IMG/VR virus record: IMGVR_UViG_3300014914_000033
Coordinates: 1 to 26,881 of that record
From: a virus
Strand: one strand, 5' to 3'
Length of the DNA: 26,881 nucleotides
The position numbers and the translations under genes were made by a program. Numbering within the stretch: position 1 is the first letter of the stretch; every line of letters starts with the position of its first letter. Positions 21,432-26,881 of the stretch are shown in pieces. The notes below the pieces were generated by a model. That model searched no databases. It was not told where the DNA came from and saw only the letters and a program-made list of their open reading frames with translations.

Positions 21432-21435
21432 CTCC
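21418..21435 (-). promoter_or_regulatory. Strong Shine-Dalgarno pointing to an AUU start
   Basis: On the minus strand GGAGGTG (21435-21429) is followed by AACACC and then ATTAA, where TAA is the upstream stop and ATT is in frame with the exported-protein gene. GGAGG to ATT is 8 bases, the same spacing as at 6112 and as for the GTG at 2129. Starting at ATT leaves a textbook membrane-anchor N-terminus. Confidence 0.5.
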
Positions 21436-21672
21436 AACTGTTCGCTTTTTCTTTTTTGGTCTCGCCAAATACGCGATTACAGCGATTACGCTTAGGGTGG
21501 AGGGGATAGTCCACCAGTGATGCATGTAAAACGCTGCAACAAGTAAGTGAAGGCCAGAAAGCACGAAAAAGATGCCTAAAAAGAATCCTACTCCCAAGAA
21601 GCATGCGTAATATTTTATTAGTCGCCAGAAGGGCAGTTCAACCCATGTTTCCCGCTCATCCTGAGCACCCAT
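21418..21672 (-). CDS. Small two-helix membrane protein
   Basis: An 84-aa protein with two predicted membrane helices (about 19-49, YYACFLGVGFFLGIFFVLSG; and about 55-70, TIPSTLSVIAVIAYLA), a polar N-terminus and a basic C-terminal tail (RPKKKKR). Its ATG lies one base after the stop of the coiled-coil membrane gene. A holin-like or structural membrane role is possible. No family recognised. Confidence 0.65.
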   Translation of the reverse strand: MGAQDERETWVELPFWRLIKYYACFLGVGFFLGIFFVLSGLHLLVAAFYMHHWWTIPSTLSVIAVIAYLARPKKKKRTVGGEHH

Positions 21673-21673
21673 T

Positions 21674-22222
21674 TTATTTCACCACGGTTTTTTCCACAAC
21701 CTGCGTGTCCTTCAACAACAGCATTCGTTCTAATGCCTGAACTTGCGCTTGCAACTTTTTAATTTCCTCAGCCTTTTGCGCGATAATGCCTTGCGATTCT
21801 GCTAAGAGTTTTTGGTAGTCTTGACTTTGCAACTGTTGAACTTGCTGTTGCAGAGTTTGGTTTTGCTGTTGCAACTGCGCGTAGGCCTGGGAAAGTTTCA
21901 TGTTATCCTCAATAGCCCGCTGCGCTTCAGCCGCTATTTGTGCTTTCTGCTTTTCATAATGCAACTGCAACAGTTTGCCGCCTACAACTCCGCCTATGCT
22001 TACAGCCGCGGTTAACACTGTCAACGGGTTTTTCTGTACATAATCGGATACGGCGGGCAGGAAGGTTTGCTGGCCTATTTTCACTGCAGCTACAACAGGG
22101 TTAACTATTGTGTAAACGGGCTGAACTTTGTACAGCCACAGCGTGTAAGCTGCCAAACCTAGAATTACACCGATAAGTACGGCTTGGCCTGTGCTTATTC
22201 CCTTTTTTTGTGGTTTGTACAT
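21674..22222 (-). CDS. Membrane-anchored coiled-coil protein
   Basis: A 182-aa protein. Two hydrophobic helices (about 12-30, GQAVLIGVILGLAAYTLW; about 65-85, LTVLTAAVSIGGVVGGKL) are followed by a long Gln-rich coiled coil (about 88-178; repeats of LQQQNQTLQQQVQQLQSQ). The shape is that of a membrane tether with a cytoplasmic or external rod, as in spanins or membrane-shaping proteins. The neighbouring GTPase gene suggests a joint action at the membrane. Function unknown. Confidence 0.7.
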   Translation of the reverse strand: MYKPQKKGISTGQAVLIGVILGLAAYTLWLYKVQPVYTIVNPVVAAVKIGQQTFLPAVSDYVQKNPLTVLTAAVSIGGVVGGKLLQLHYEKQKAQIAAEAQRAIEDNMKLSQAYAQLQQQNQTLQQQVQQLQSQDYQKLLAESQGIIAQKAEEIKKLQAQVQALERMLLLKDTQVVEKTVVK

Positions 22223-22569
22223 GATGGTTCACAGTTTAAACTTGACAGTCTACGCGGCAGGTTCTCAGTGTCCCTGCGGAAATACTGCCAGAACATGCGT
22301 GTGGGGTTGGTGTTGTTGAAATAGTCTTTCAGGTTGACGATTATGGTGTGGTTGTACACGCCTTTACGGTTGTACTCGTCGTTTACAGGGACAATGTAGC
22401 TTACCGCGCCATACTGGTCGTTGATTATTGTGCGTAGGCATCGGGGTTTGTCCGCCATGCTGCCTAGGTGGATGAGGAACTCAAGCTCTTCCAGAGACAG
22501 GATTTTCTCAAGGTTCGGTGATGCTGCAACCAAGCGTGAAAGCAGACTTATGAACTGTTCACATTTCAT
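22195..22569 (-). CDS. Hypothetical protein between GTPase and membrane rod
   Basis: A 124-aa soluble protein whose ATG overlaps the GTPase stop (ATGA). N-terminal helices (FISLLSRLVAASPNLEKIL, LEELEFLIHL) are followed by a beta section (GAVSYIVPVNDEYN, HTIIVNLKDYF) and a Cys-containing tail. No motif recognised. Strict coupling to the GTPase suggests a partner or regulator. Confidence 0.6.
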   Translation of the reverse strand: MKCEQFISLLSRLVAASPNLEKILSLEELEFLIHLGSMADKPRCLRTIINDQYGAVSYIVPVNDEYNRKGVYNHTIIVNLKDYFNNTNPTRMFWQYFRRDTENLPRRLSSLNCEPSCTNHKKRE

Positions 22570-23534
22570 GTGGCAAAACCAAGCAGAAAATCAATCAAGT
22601 CAACATAACTTTGCAAGTCACAATCAGGAATCCGCCTGTGCTTAATAATTATCCGCGGCGTTCCGTCTTTCCACGTTTTAGGCGTGCCATCACTGTTGCG
22701 TTCCACGTGAATGTAGCTGGGAAAAACGCGGATGTTAGCTCCGAAGCCGAAGCCGTGATCCTTCAAGGTCATGCTGGTCTGCGGAAAACATGTGTGCATA
22801 AACTCGTCTAAACCCCGCCCAGTAGGATCGTAAATGTCCATACCCCAGTTAGGCGCGTAGCTTTCAATAGTATCCCACTTTGTGATCACCACAGCAATGC
22901 CCTTGATGGGTTTACCGTGGCTCTGCTCTTTATACGTGAAAATGCTGTTCAAAACCCGGGTGAGATACACGTCTGGGTCTTCCTGCACTTCGTCGCTGGG
23001 CATACTGTAGCCTTTAATTCCTAAGGCTCGGCTGCTGTCGACGCAGAGGATATACCCGTCGCATTCTCGGACATAGTTAACAAGGTTCTGCGCTAAACTG
23101 TAGGCTACTGGTGCGATGTTCTGGGCGGTGCGGCTGTACTGGGCTACAAGAATGTCAATGTCTTCTCCTGCAATGTCAACTATGGGCACTTGAATTTTGC
23201 GTTCTCCAAAACTGGTTTTCTGCCGCATTAACAAGCCTGCTTCTGCCGCGTATCGCATGTGCGCTGTTGTTTTCGGTGGAAAATGGCCTTGTCTTAGATG
23301 GCTGACCGCGTCTAGAATGCTGCTTGTTCCTTCCAACACGCGGCATCTGAACGTGGGCATGTCGCTGCTAAGCACCTGCGCTGCAAGCACCAGCATCGCG
23401 CTAACAGTTGTTTTACCGCTGCCCGTAGGCCCTAGCATGGCGAAACGTGTTTTATACGTGTACAGTTGGGTGGGCATTATGGGCTGCGCTGGCTTTTGAA
23501 AGATTTTGGTGCGCAATTTGTTTAGAAAGCTCAT
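22566..23534 (-). CDS. GTPase-like P-loop NTPase
   Basis: A 322-aa protein with an intact P-loop GPTGSGKTT (35-43), a G3-like DIAGED (120-125), a hydrophobic strand with DSS (YILCVDSSRA), and a G4-like TKWD (218-221), all in the order of TRAFAC GTPases. It resembles the 'double-GTPase' type proteins found with membrane or defence systems more than a packaging or replication ATPase; there is no RecA or helicase motif. The C-terminal region (about 245-322) is a beta-rich domain of unknown type. Flanked by four membrane proteins. Likely role: nucleotide-driven action at the membrane, such as virion exit, entry or host interference. The biochemical role is inferred. Confidence 0.75.
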   Translation of the reverse strand: MSFLNKLRTKIFQKPAQPIMPTQLYTYKTRFAMLGPTGSGKTTVSAMLVLAAQVLSSDMPTFRCRVLEGTSSILDAVSHLRQGHFPPKTTAHMRYAAEAGLLMRQKTSFGERKIQVPIVDIAGEDIDILVAQYSRTAQNIAPVAYSLAQNLVNYVRECDGYILCVDSSRALGIKGYSMPSDEVQEDPDVYLTRVLNSIFTYKEQSHGKPIKGIAVVITKWDTIESYAPNWGMDIYDPTGRGLDEFMHTCFPQTSMTLKDHGFGFGANIRVFPSYIHVERNSDGTPKTWKDGTPRIIIKHRRIPDCDLQSYVDLIDFLLGFAT

Positions 23535-23950
23535 TGTGCGGGAGCCTCCTGTTTCTGTTCTGGTTGCGGTTCAGGAGTTGGCTGTGGGGCTGGTGGCGGT
23601 GTAGGTTCTACTGCTACTTGTGGAAGTGTTGGTGTGGGTGCGTGCTGGTATATGCGTTGTGTTACTGTTTTGGTGACGGCGGGTGTGCGTTTCCAGATGA
23701 GTCGTCGGAAGCCTATCCAGAAAATGTTGCCGATTACGAAGACGGCTAGGACTACGGCGGCTGCTTGCCACCCGCTTGCGGCTCCCCAAGCCATTAACCC
23801 TGTTAAGGTTGAAGAAATGGCTGTGGGTATTGTTACTAGGAATATTTGGTGTAGTGTGGCTCCGACTGTGTCGGGGTATTGTAGGCATAGGGCGTAAATG
23901 GTAGGGGTTAAGACGGCTAGTATGATTAGGAACCAAGCGAGTTTCCTCAT
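23531..23950 (-). CDS. Three-helix membrane protein with Pro/Gln-rich tail
   Basis: A 139-aa protein. GGAGGTG lies about 10 bases before the ATG at 23950. Three membrane helices (about 4-25, 36-58, 60-80) are followed by a basic connector (RRLIWKRTP) and a C-terminal low-complexity tail of Pro, Gln and Glu (about 105-139). Stop overlaps the GTPase start by 4 bases, so the two are co-translated. The tail may bind partner proteins. Role unknown; possibly the membrane partner of the GTPase. Confidence 0.7.
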   Translation of the reverse strand: MRKLAWFLIILAVLTPTIYALCLQYPDTVGATLHQIFLVTIPTAISSTLTGLMAWGAASGWQAAAVVLAVFVIGNIFWIGFRRLIWKRTPAVTKTVTQRIYQHAPTPTLPQVAVEPTPPPAPQPTPEPQPEQKQEAPAQ

Positions 23951-23959
23951 GGTTCATTT

Positions 23960-24202
23960 TCACCTCCTTAAAGTTGTTTGGAGTGAACCAGTGCCTCTGC
24001 TGTCAACCAGAACTTCTCCTCTCAGGAAATTTACAGCGTCCATGCTGACGGAGTTAAACTGTTCCTGTAGAAAACGTATAAGCGTGTCGCGGTTGACCGT
24101 GCAGACTTTTTCTGCGCGGAACGGGTCGTTGAAGGCTGTGTTCAAGAGAAAACGTTTTGCAGCTCTTTTTTGCAAGGATGACAAACTTCTTTTATTGGGC
24201 AT
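23960..24202 (-). CDS. First gene of the leftward arm, hypothetical
   Basis: 80 aa from the ATG at 24202 with GGAG 9 bases upstream (a GTG at 24217 would add five residues). Basic helical N-terminus (SLQKRAAKRFLLN), then FRAEKVCTVNRDTLIRFLQE and a beta tail. No family recognised. Being first after the divergent promoter it could be a regulator of the late operon, but no DNA-binding motif is clear. Confidence 0.55.
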   Translation of the reverse strand: MPNKRSLSSLQKRAAKRFLLNTAFNDPFRAEKVCTVNRDTLIRFLQEQFNSVSMDAVNFLRGEVLVDSRGTGSLQTTLRR

Positions 24203-24263
24203 AAAACCTAACTCCACTCAAAGGTGGAACAGGAATGGTGGACCAGCTGACAGATAGTATATG

Positions 24264-24275
24264 ATGTCGTGACAT
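24264..24275. promoter_or_regulatory. Palindromic operator candidate
   Basis: ATGTC-GT-GACAT is a perfect inverted repeat with a 2-base centre. It begins at the downstream edge of the leftward TATA-like box, where archaeal repressors block the polymerase. The ribbon-helix-helix protein (25024-25176) or the winged-helix proteins of the right arm are candidate binders. Confidence 0.45.
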
Positions 24276-24290
24276 TTAAAAGATTTACGG
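24275..24290 (-). promoter_or_regulatory. Leftward archaeal promoter (BRE/TATA-like)
   Basis: The minus strand reads CCGTAAAT (BRE-like) then CTTTTAAA (TATA-like), about 75-80 bases upstream of the ATG at 24202. Predicted start site about 25 bases downstream, near 24250. It would drive the membrane block and probably the whole late arm, as no other convincing promoter was seen there. Confidence 0.5.
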
Positions 24291-24307
24291 TTAAAAATTT
24301 TCTTTTA

Positions 24308-24321
24308 ATAAACTTTATATA
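24308..24321 (+). promoter_or_regulatory. Rightward archaeal promoter (TATA box)
   Basis: TTTATATA at 24314-24321 with an A-rich BRE-like stretch before it, about 40 bases upstream of the ATG at 24358. A start site near 24344 would leave a short leader containing GAGGTGG (24348-24354). This is the clearest promoter in the window and would drive the early arm. Confidence 0.65.
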
Positions 24322-24357
24322 CTTAACACGCATATAGTAAGCATACGAGGTGGTGTA

Positions 24358-24501
24358 ATGAACTTAAAAAAGGTAAAATGTAGAAAATGTGGAGCAGAAG
24401 CTGAAGGGTACATCCGTGAGGATGGCGCCATAATGGTGCTCCACGAAGACGGTTTGTTTTACAACAGTTGGGTATGGGGTTGCGATAAATGCAGTCAATA
24501 G
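24358..24501 (+). CDS. Zinc-ribbon microprotein, 47 aa
   Basis: First gene of the rightward arm. GAGGTGG lies just upstream of the ATG. Two CxxC knuckles (VKCRKCGAEAEG and WGCDKCSQ) at the two ends form a zinc ribbon. The stop overlaps the next gene. Being first after the strongest promoter suggests an early regulatory or host-takeover role; function unknown. Confidence 0.65.
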   Translation: MNLKKVKCRKCGAEAEGYIREDGAIMVLHEDGLFYNSWVWGCDKCSQ

Positions 24502-24635
24502 ATCCTAGAGAGTGGGAGAAATCCCGTAATCCCCCGCCTTACAACAAGTGTCCAAGGTGTGGGGCGAGGTTGTTGACGGATAAGCGGAGTCATCATTGGC
24601 TGCGGTGTCCAGAATGCGGGTGGACAGGATGGTGA
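24489..24635 (+). CDS. Zinc-ribbon microprotein, 48 aa
   Basis: ATG at 24489 overlaps the previous gene by 13 bases. NKCPRCGARLL followed by LRCPECGWTGW is a textbook zinc ribbon of the type seen in many archaeal small proteins and in C-termini of transcription factors. Second of two adjacent zinc ribbons. Role unknown. Confidence 0.65.
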   Translation: MQSIDPREWEKSRNPPPYNKCPRCGARLLTDKRSHHWLRCPECGWTGW

Positions 24636-24745
24636 GAAAACGTTTGAGTAAAGCTGCACGGAAATGGCTTATCAAAGCGGCAAGCGTTCAGGAAAACCCG
24701 TTTGAACAGGCTGAACTATTGTATATTATATGGAGTTACAGCTAA
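24629..24745 (+). CDS. Basic helical microprotein, 38 aa
   Basis: ATG at 24629 (GTG at 24632 also possible), overlapping the zinc-ribbon gene by 7 bases and ending in TAATG with the next. N-terminus is strongly basic (RKRLSKAARKWLIKAA), the C-terminus hydrophobic-aromatic (LLYIIWSYS). Function unknown. Confidence 0.45.
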   Translation: MVRKRLSKAARKWLIKAASVQENPFEQAELLYIIWSYS

Positions 24746-25023
24746 TGAGTCCTAAACCTAGTGAAAAAGGAAGATGGTTAGAAATCACGTTCACTCATTG
24801 GGATGGGTTGCCAACTGGAAAAGAAGCGCCAGTAATAATAATAACGCTGTCGGAGGGAAATCCTAAAAATCCGAAGTTTCCCATGAAAGAACTGGCGAAA
24901 GCAACTTACTACTACCCTGGGGATGATAAAGCACATGACTTTCAAAATCTTCTCGAACAATTAACCCCGCAAGAAAGACAGTGGATGTATAAAATAGTAG
25001 GAAAGTGGATTACAGAAGAGTGA
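24745..25023 (+). CDS. Hypothetical early protein, 92 aa
   Basis: The ATG at 24745 overlaps the previous stop and has GGAG 9 bases upstream; an in-frame ATG at 24730 would add five residues. An alpha/beta protein: RWLEITFTHWDG, VIIITLSEGNP, then helices (LLEQLTPQERQWMYKIVG). No family recognised. Confidence 0.6.
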   Translation: MSPKPSEKGRWLEITFTHWDGLPTGKEAPVIIITLSEGNPKNPKFPMKELAKATYYYPGDDKAHDFQNLLEQLTPQERQWMYKIVGKWITEE

Positions 25024-25176
25024 ATGGAAATGAGTGAGAAGGTTCGTATTGCTTTTAACTGTCCACGGCAGCTTCTAGAAGAGTTTGACAAAGCCATAGA
25101 AGGTAAGTATGGGGATAGGACGGCGGCGATTTTGGATGGTATGCGTAAGGTGTTACGGGAGCTGAAAGAAAAATGA
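25024..25176 (+). CDS. Ribbon-helix-helix (CopG-like) regulator, 50 aa
   Basis: ATG at 25024 directly after the previous stop (ATG 25030 also possible). One beta strand (KVRIAFNCP) then two helices (RQLLEEFDKAIEGKY; RTAAILDGMRKVLRELKEK): the pattern of a ribbon-helix-helix DNA-binding dimer. It may bind palindromes such as the one at 24264-24275 and regulate the divergent promoters. The target is inferred. Confidence 0.7.
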   Translation: MEMSEKVRIAFNCPRQLLEEFDKAIEGKYGDRTAAILDGMRKVLRELKEK

Positions 25177-25192
25177 TGCAGGTGAAAGGGTG

Positions 25193-25456
25193 ATGTTGTT
25201 AAAGCAGACGTTGAAAATTTTGAAGGAGCTTCTAACGAAGTGTGAAGTAACTGAGGTTCGGATAACAGAGTCAGAAGAGGTAGTTCACTGCGAAACTGAC
25301 GAACCAGAGTTTGACATTAAAATAGTTCAAAACTTAAGACACTGGCAGATTCAGGCAATAGACGAGGTTTTAGCTGATTTTCCTAATGTTGAAATAGAGT
25401 TTGACTTTCGAGAAGGGTTGATGATTTTCGAGGTTGAAAAGAAGGAGGATTGTTGA
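25193..25456 (+). CDS. Hypothetical acidic alpha/beta protein, 87 aa
   Basis: ATG at 25193 with AAAGGG upstream (GTG at 25190 also possible). Helical N-terminus (LKQTLKILKELLTKC), strands (EVRITESEEVVHCE), a helix (WQIQAIDEVLADFP), and an acidic strand (VEIEFDFREGLMIFEVE). Acidic, small and uncharacterised, like many early viral host-interference proteins. No family recognised. Confidence 0.55.
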   Translation: MLLKQTLKILKELLTKCEVTEVRITESEEVVHCETDEPEFDIKIVQNLRHWQIQAIDEVLADFPNVEIEFDFREGLMIFEVEKKEDC

Positions 25457-25459
25457 ACC

Positions 25460-25594
25460 GTGAAGGTTTTCCGTGTACGCGTAAAAGGCTACAAAACCGC
25501 CGTAGAATTTTTCGATAAAAAAGACTTTGACAGGTTCGTTGACTCTCTAGGAGATAAGCTGGACAATTTGTGGGTGGAAGTTAAAAATGCATGA
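25460..25594 (+). CDS. Hypothetical microprotein, 44 aa
   Basis: GTG at 25460, GGAGG (25444-25448) upstream, stop at 25594 overlapping the next gene by 8 bases. A strand (KVFRVRVKGYKTAVEFF) then helix (KKDFDRFVDSLGDKL) and a final strand. Compact alpha/beta fold. Function unknown. Confidence 0.5.
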   Translation: MKVFRVRVKGYKTAVEFFDKKDFDRFVDSLGDKLDNLWVEVKNA

Positions 25595-25772
25595 ACTCAT
25601 GATAGAGTTTGAATTGAAACAGAAGTCGCTGAAACAAATACTGGATACGCTCGTAGAATATTTAGATTTGGAGTTGAAACGTGGTGGCATAACCAACTAC
25701 ACAATAAGCATCCCCATAGACAACGATTTTATAATTTTGCATGCGCAAGGCTACGAGGCTAAACAAGAATGA
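25587..25772 (+). CDS. Hypothetical protein, 61 aa
   Basis: Small alpha/beta protein: MHELMIEFELKQKSL, helix (KQILDTLVEYLDLELKRG), then strands (YTISIPIDNDFIILHAQG). Overlaps both neighbours by a few bases, fitting a coupled operon. No family recognised. Confidence 0.5.
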   Translation: MHELMIEFELKQKSLKQILDTLVEYLDLELKRGGITNYTISIPIDNDFIILHAQGYEAKQE

Positions 25773-25993
25773 GCGAGAAAGTTGTTTGGCGCAAAGCAAG
25801 AAAGAAACCTGTAATCGTAGAGTTCAGAAAAGTGAAAGGTGAAGTGGAAAAAATTTGGACAAGAGAAGGTATGATTTATGCTTTTCCAGAAACAGATTTC
25901 ATTATTCGCGGTGTAGAAGGAGAAATTTATCCGATTAAGAAGGAGATTTTCTATAAAACCTACGAAATTATAGGAGAGGATAAACAGGAATGA
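25769..25993 (+). CDS. Small phage protein of the RKKPV...GVEGEIYP type
   Basis: A 74-aa protein that I recognise as a widespread small phage protein: an ARKKPVIVEFRKV lead, then TDFIIRGVEGEIYPIKKEIF and a KTYEII end. Homologues occur in many bacterial phages, usually as unlinked early proteins, with no agreed function. It suggests gene exchange between phages of different hosts. The ATG overlaps the previous gene by 4 bases. Confidence 0.65.
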   Translation: MSEKVVWRKARKKPVIVEFRKVKGEVEKIWTREGMIYAFPETDFIIRGVEGEIYPIKKEIFYKTYEIIGEDKQE

Positions 25994-26235
25994 AGGATTT
26001 GCTTGAACTTTTAAAGTTTCTCGACGAAAAACTCGGAGAATTCACCATTACAACTGATAGAAACTATGTTGAAGAAGATGATTTATCTCTTTTCATAACT
26101 TTAGGTAAAGAGGAATGCTTGGAATTTGAGGATTTAAAGAAAATTTCCGAGTTTTGCGACGATTTAACAGTAAACACGGACAATGAAGGGAAGTTGTTTC
26201 TGCATCTTCTGTTCTTGCCGAAGAAGGGAGAATGA
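25990..26235 (+). CDS. Hypothetical acidic protein, 81 aa
   Basis: Acidic alpha/beta protein (LLELLKFLDEKLGEFTITTD; EFEDLKKISEFCDDLTVNTD). Its stop overlaps the start of the nuclease-fusion gene, indicating coupling. No known motif. It could be an inhibitor or partner of the downstream nuclease; this is only suggested by position. Confidence 0.55.
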   Translation: MKDLLELLKFLDEKLGEFTITTDRNYVEEDDLSLFITLGKEECLEFEDLKKISEFCDDLTVNTDNEGKLFLHLLFLPKKGE

Positions 26236-26881
26236 TGAAGGATATTTACCAGCTTCTACAGGAATATGCTGGTCTAACAAGGCAAGAAGCAGAAGAACGA
26301 TTAGCAATAGAAGACAACGGCACAGAATGGATACTCAAACTCAGAACACATTTGGAATATTCAACATACAGAGCCATTCTCGACTTAGCCCGTGACCACG
26401 GCGGAGCCTACGATCCCAACCCGCCGCGCAAATTTATAGTACCCAAACCCACAGCAAAACCGCAGGGCATAGCCGCTGCATCAGAAGAAGGAGTTAAACC
26501 GCAGCTTTTAGAAATGGAAAACAAAAAGAACGAAACACAAGACTACAGTTTAGCCCGCAGCCTCCACAGCCCACTACAACAGCTAGTGCCATGCCTAGCT
26601 GACGCAGAAGGAAAAATTTTCGACGGCTTCCACAGAAAAAAAATAAACCCAAACGCGTGGACAGTGAAGCTGGATCACATTAAAACGCCTGTAGACCGAG
26701 CGCTAGCGCGGATGACTGTCAACTTTTGCAGAAGACATTACACGGCTGAAGAAATGCGAGAGGACATTGGCATGCTAATCGGTTTTGGTTATACTGTGAA
26801 GCAGATTAGTGAAATAACGGGAATTAGTGAGCGTACGATTTACAGGTATATGCCTGACACGCTGAAGGATAAGGAACGGGC
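26232..26881 (+). CDS. ParB-like/HTH/zinc-ribbon/Vsr-like nuclease fusion, N-terminal part
   Basis: Begins with ATG at 26232 (a second ATG follows), overlapping the previous stop; continues into base 1 of the circle and ends at 748 (424 aa in all). Residues 1-105 are helical and then linker-like. Residues about 108-165 are ParB-like: SPLQQLVPCLADAEGKIFDG then FHRKKINPNAW, where ParB families have a GxxR-type motif (here DGFHR). A helical region leads into the HTH at about 188-208. The remainder is described under bases 1-748. No ParA partner is seen, so classic partition is unlikely. Confidence 0.8.
   Translation, partial: MMKDIYQLLQEYAGLTRQEAEERLAIEDNGTEWILKLRTHLEYSTYRAILDLARDHGGAYDPNPPRKFIVPKPTAKPQGIAAASEEGVKPQLLEMENKKNETQDYSLARSLHSPLQQLVPCLADAEGKIFDGFHRKKINPNAWTVKLDHIKTPVDRALARMTVNFCRRHYTAEEMREDIGMLIGFGYTVKQISEITGISERTIYRYMPDTLKDKER
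26759..26881. repeat. Terminal direct repeat, right copy
   Basis: Exact copy of bases 1-123. Joining base 26758 to base 1 gives a closed circle of 26,758 bp and restores an intact 424-codon gene. True fixed direct terminal repeats of a linear virus are possible but less likely, because the boundary falls in the middle of a gene. Confidence 0.95.

Noticed and set aside
23571-23963. Alternative minus-strand frame of 130 codons starting near a good GGAGGTG
   Set aside because: The translation is low-complexity (His, Thr, Asn, Arg, Ser). The overlapping frame at 23531-23950 encodes a sensible three-helix membrane protein and couples to the GTPase start.
24203-24357. CRISPR-like or tandem-repeat array
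   Set aside because: Only short AT-rich similarities (TATAGTA, GCATA) occur; no regularly spaced repeats anywhere in the window.
1-26881. Integrase, transposase, tRNA or rRNA
   Set aside because: No catalytic integrase/transposase pattern, no cloverleaf and no rRNA-like stretch was seen; nothing supports a provirus state or an insertion sequence.

Overview
The window is a complete, circular genome of a head-tailed virus (Caudoviricetes type). Its last 123 bases repeat its first 123 bases exactly, so the unique genome is 26,758 bp, and the gene that seems cut at both ends is one intact ORF across the junction (26232 to the end, then 1 to 748). The host is most likely an archaeon. The main divergent promoter region has archaeal BRE/TATA boxes, there are many small zinc-ribbon proteins, and a C2H2 finger sits inside the capsid protease. 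The host lineage cannot be read from the sequence; mesophilic to moderately thermophilic uncultivated groups such as Bathyarchaeia or methanogen/ANME relatives are guesses.

The genome has two arms that diverge from one regulatory region (24203-24357) and converge near 3031/3048. The rightward arm (24358 through the junction to 3031) holds about 22 small, tightly packed genes that look early or regulatory: zinc ribbons, a ribbon-helix-helix protein, two winged-helix proteins, a small DPPW methyltransferase, a standalone beta-helix start module, and the 424-aa fusion of a ParB-like domain, HTH, zinc ribbon and Vsr-like nuclease.

The leftward arm (24202 to 3048) begins with a membrane block: a GTPase-like P-loop protein, a three-helix membrane protein with a proline-rich tail, a membrane-anchored coiled coil, a two-helix membrane protein and an exported beta protein. 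The virion genes follow: small and large terminase, portal, MuF-like protein, structural proteins, a fused protease-scaffold, major capsid protein A, decoration protein, major capsid protein B, a block of small mostly Cys-rich proteins, head-tail connector, beta-helix spike, tail or adaptor proteins, gp10-like completion protein, a very short tape-measure-like protein and a hub-like protein carrying a jelly-roll insertion.

The terminase, portal, capsid, protease and connector genes together make a standard HK97-type packaging and assembly line. The unusual parts are the two paralogous capsid proteins on either side of a decoration gene, the zinc finger in the protease, the roughly 108-aa tape-measure-like protein (implying a very short tail or an unusual adaptor), the GTPase/membrane block, and two strong Shine-Dalgarno sequences that point to AUA and AUU start codons. 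I found no integrase, DNA polymerase, helicase, tRNA, rRNA, CRISPR array or insertion sequence. No stretch longer than 300 bases lacks a gene.
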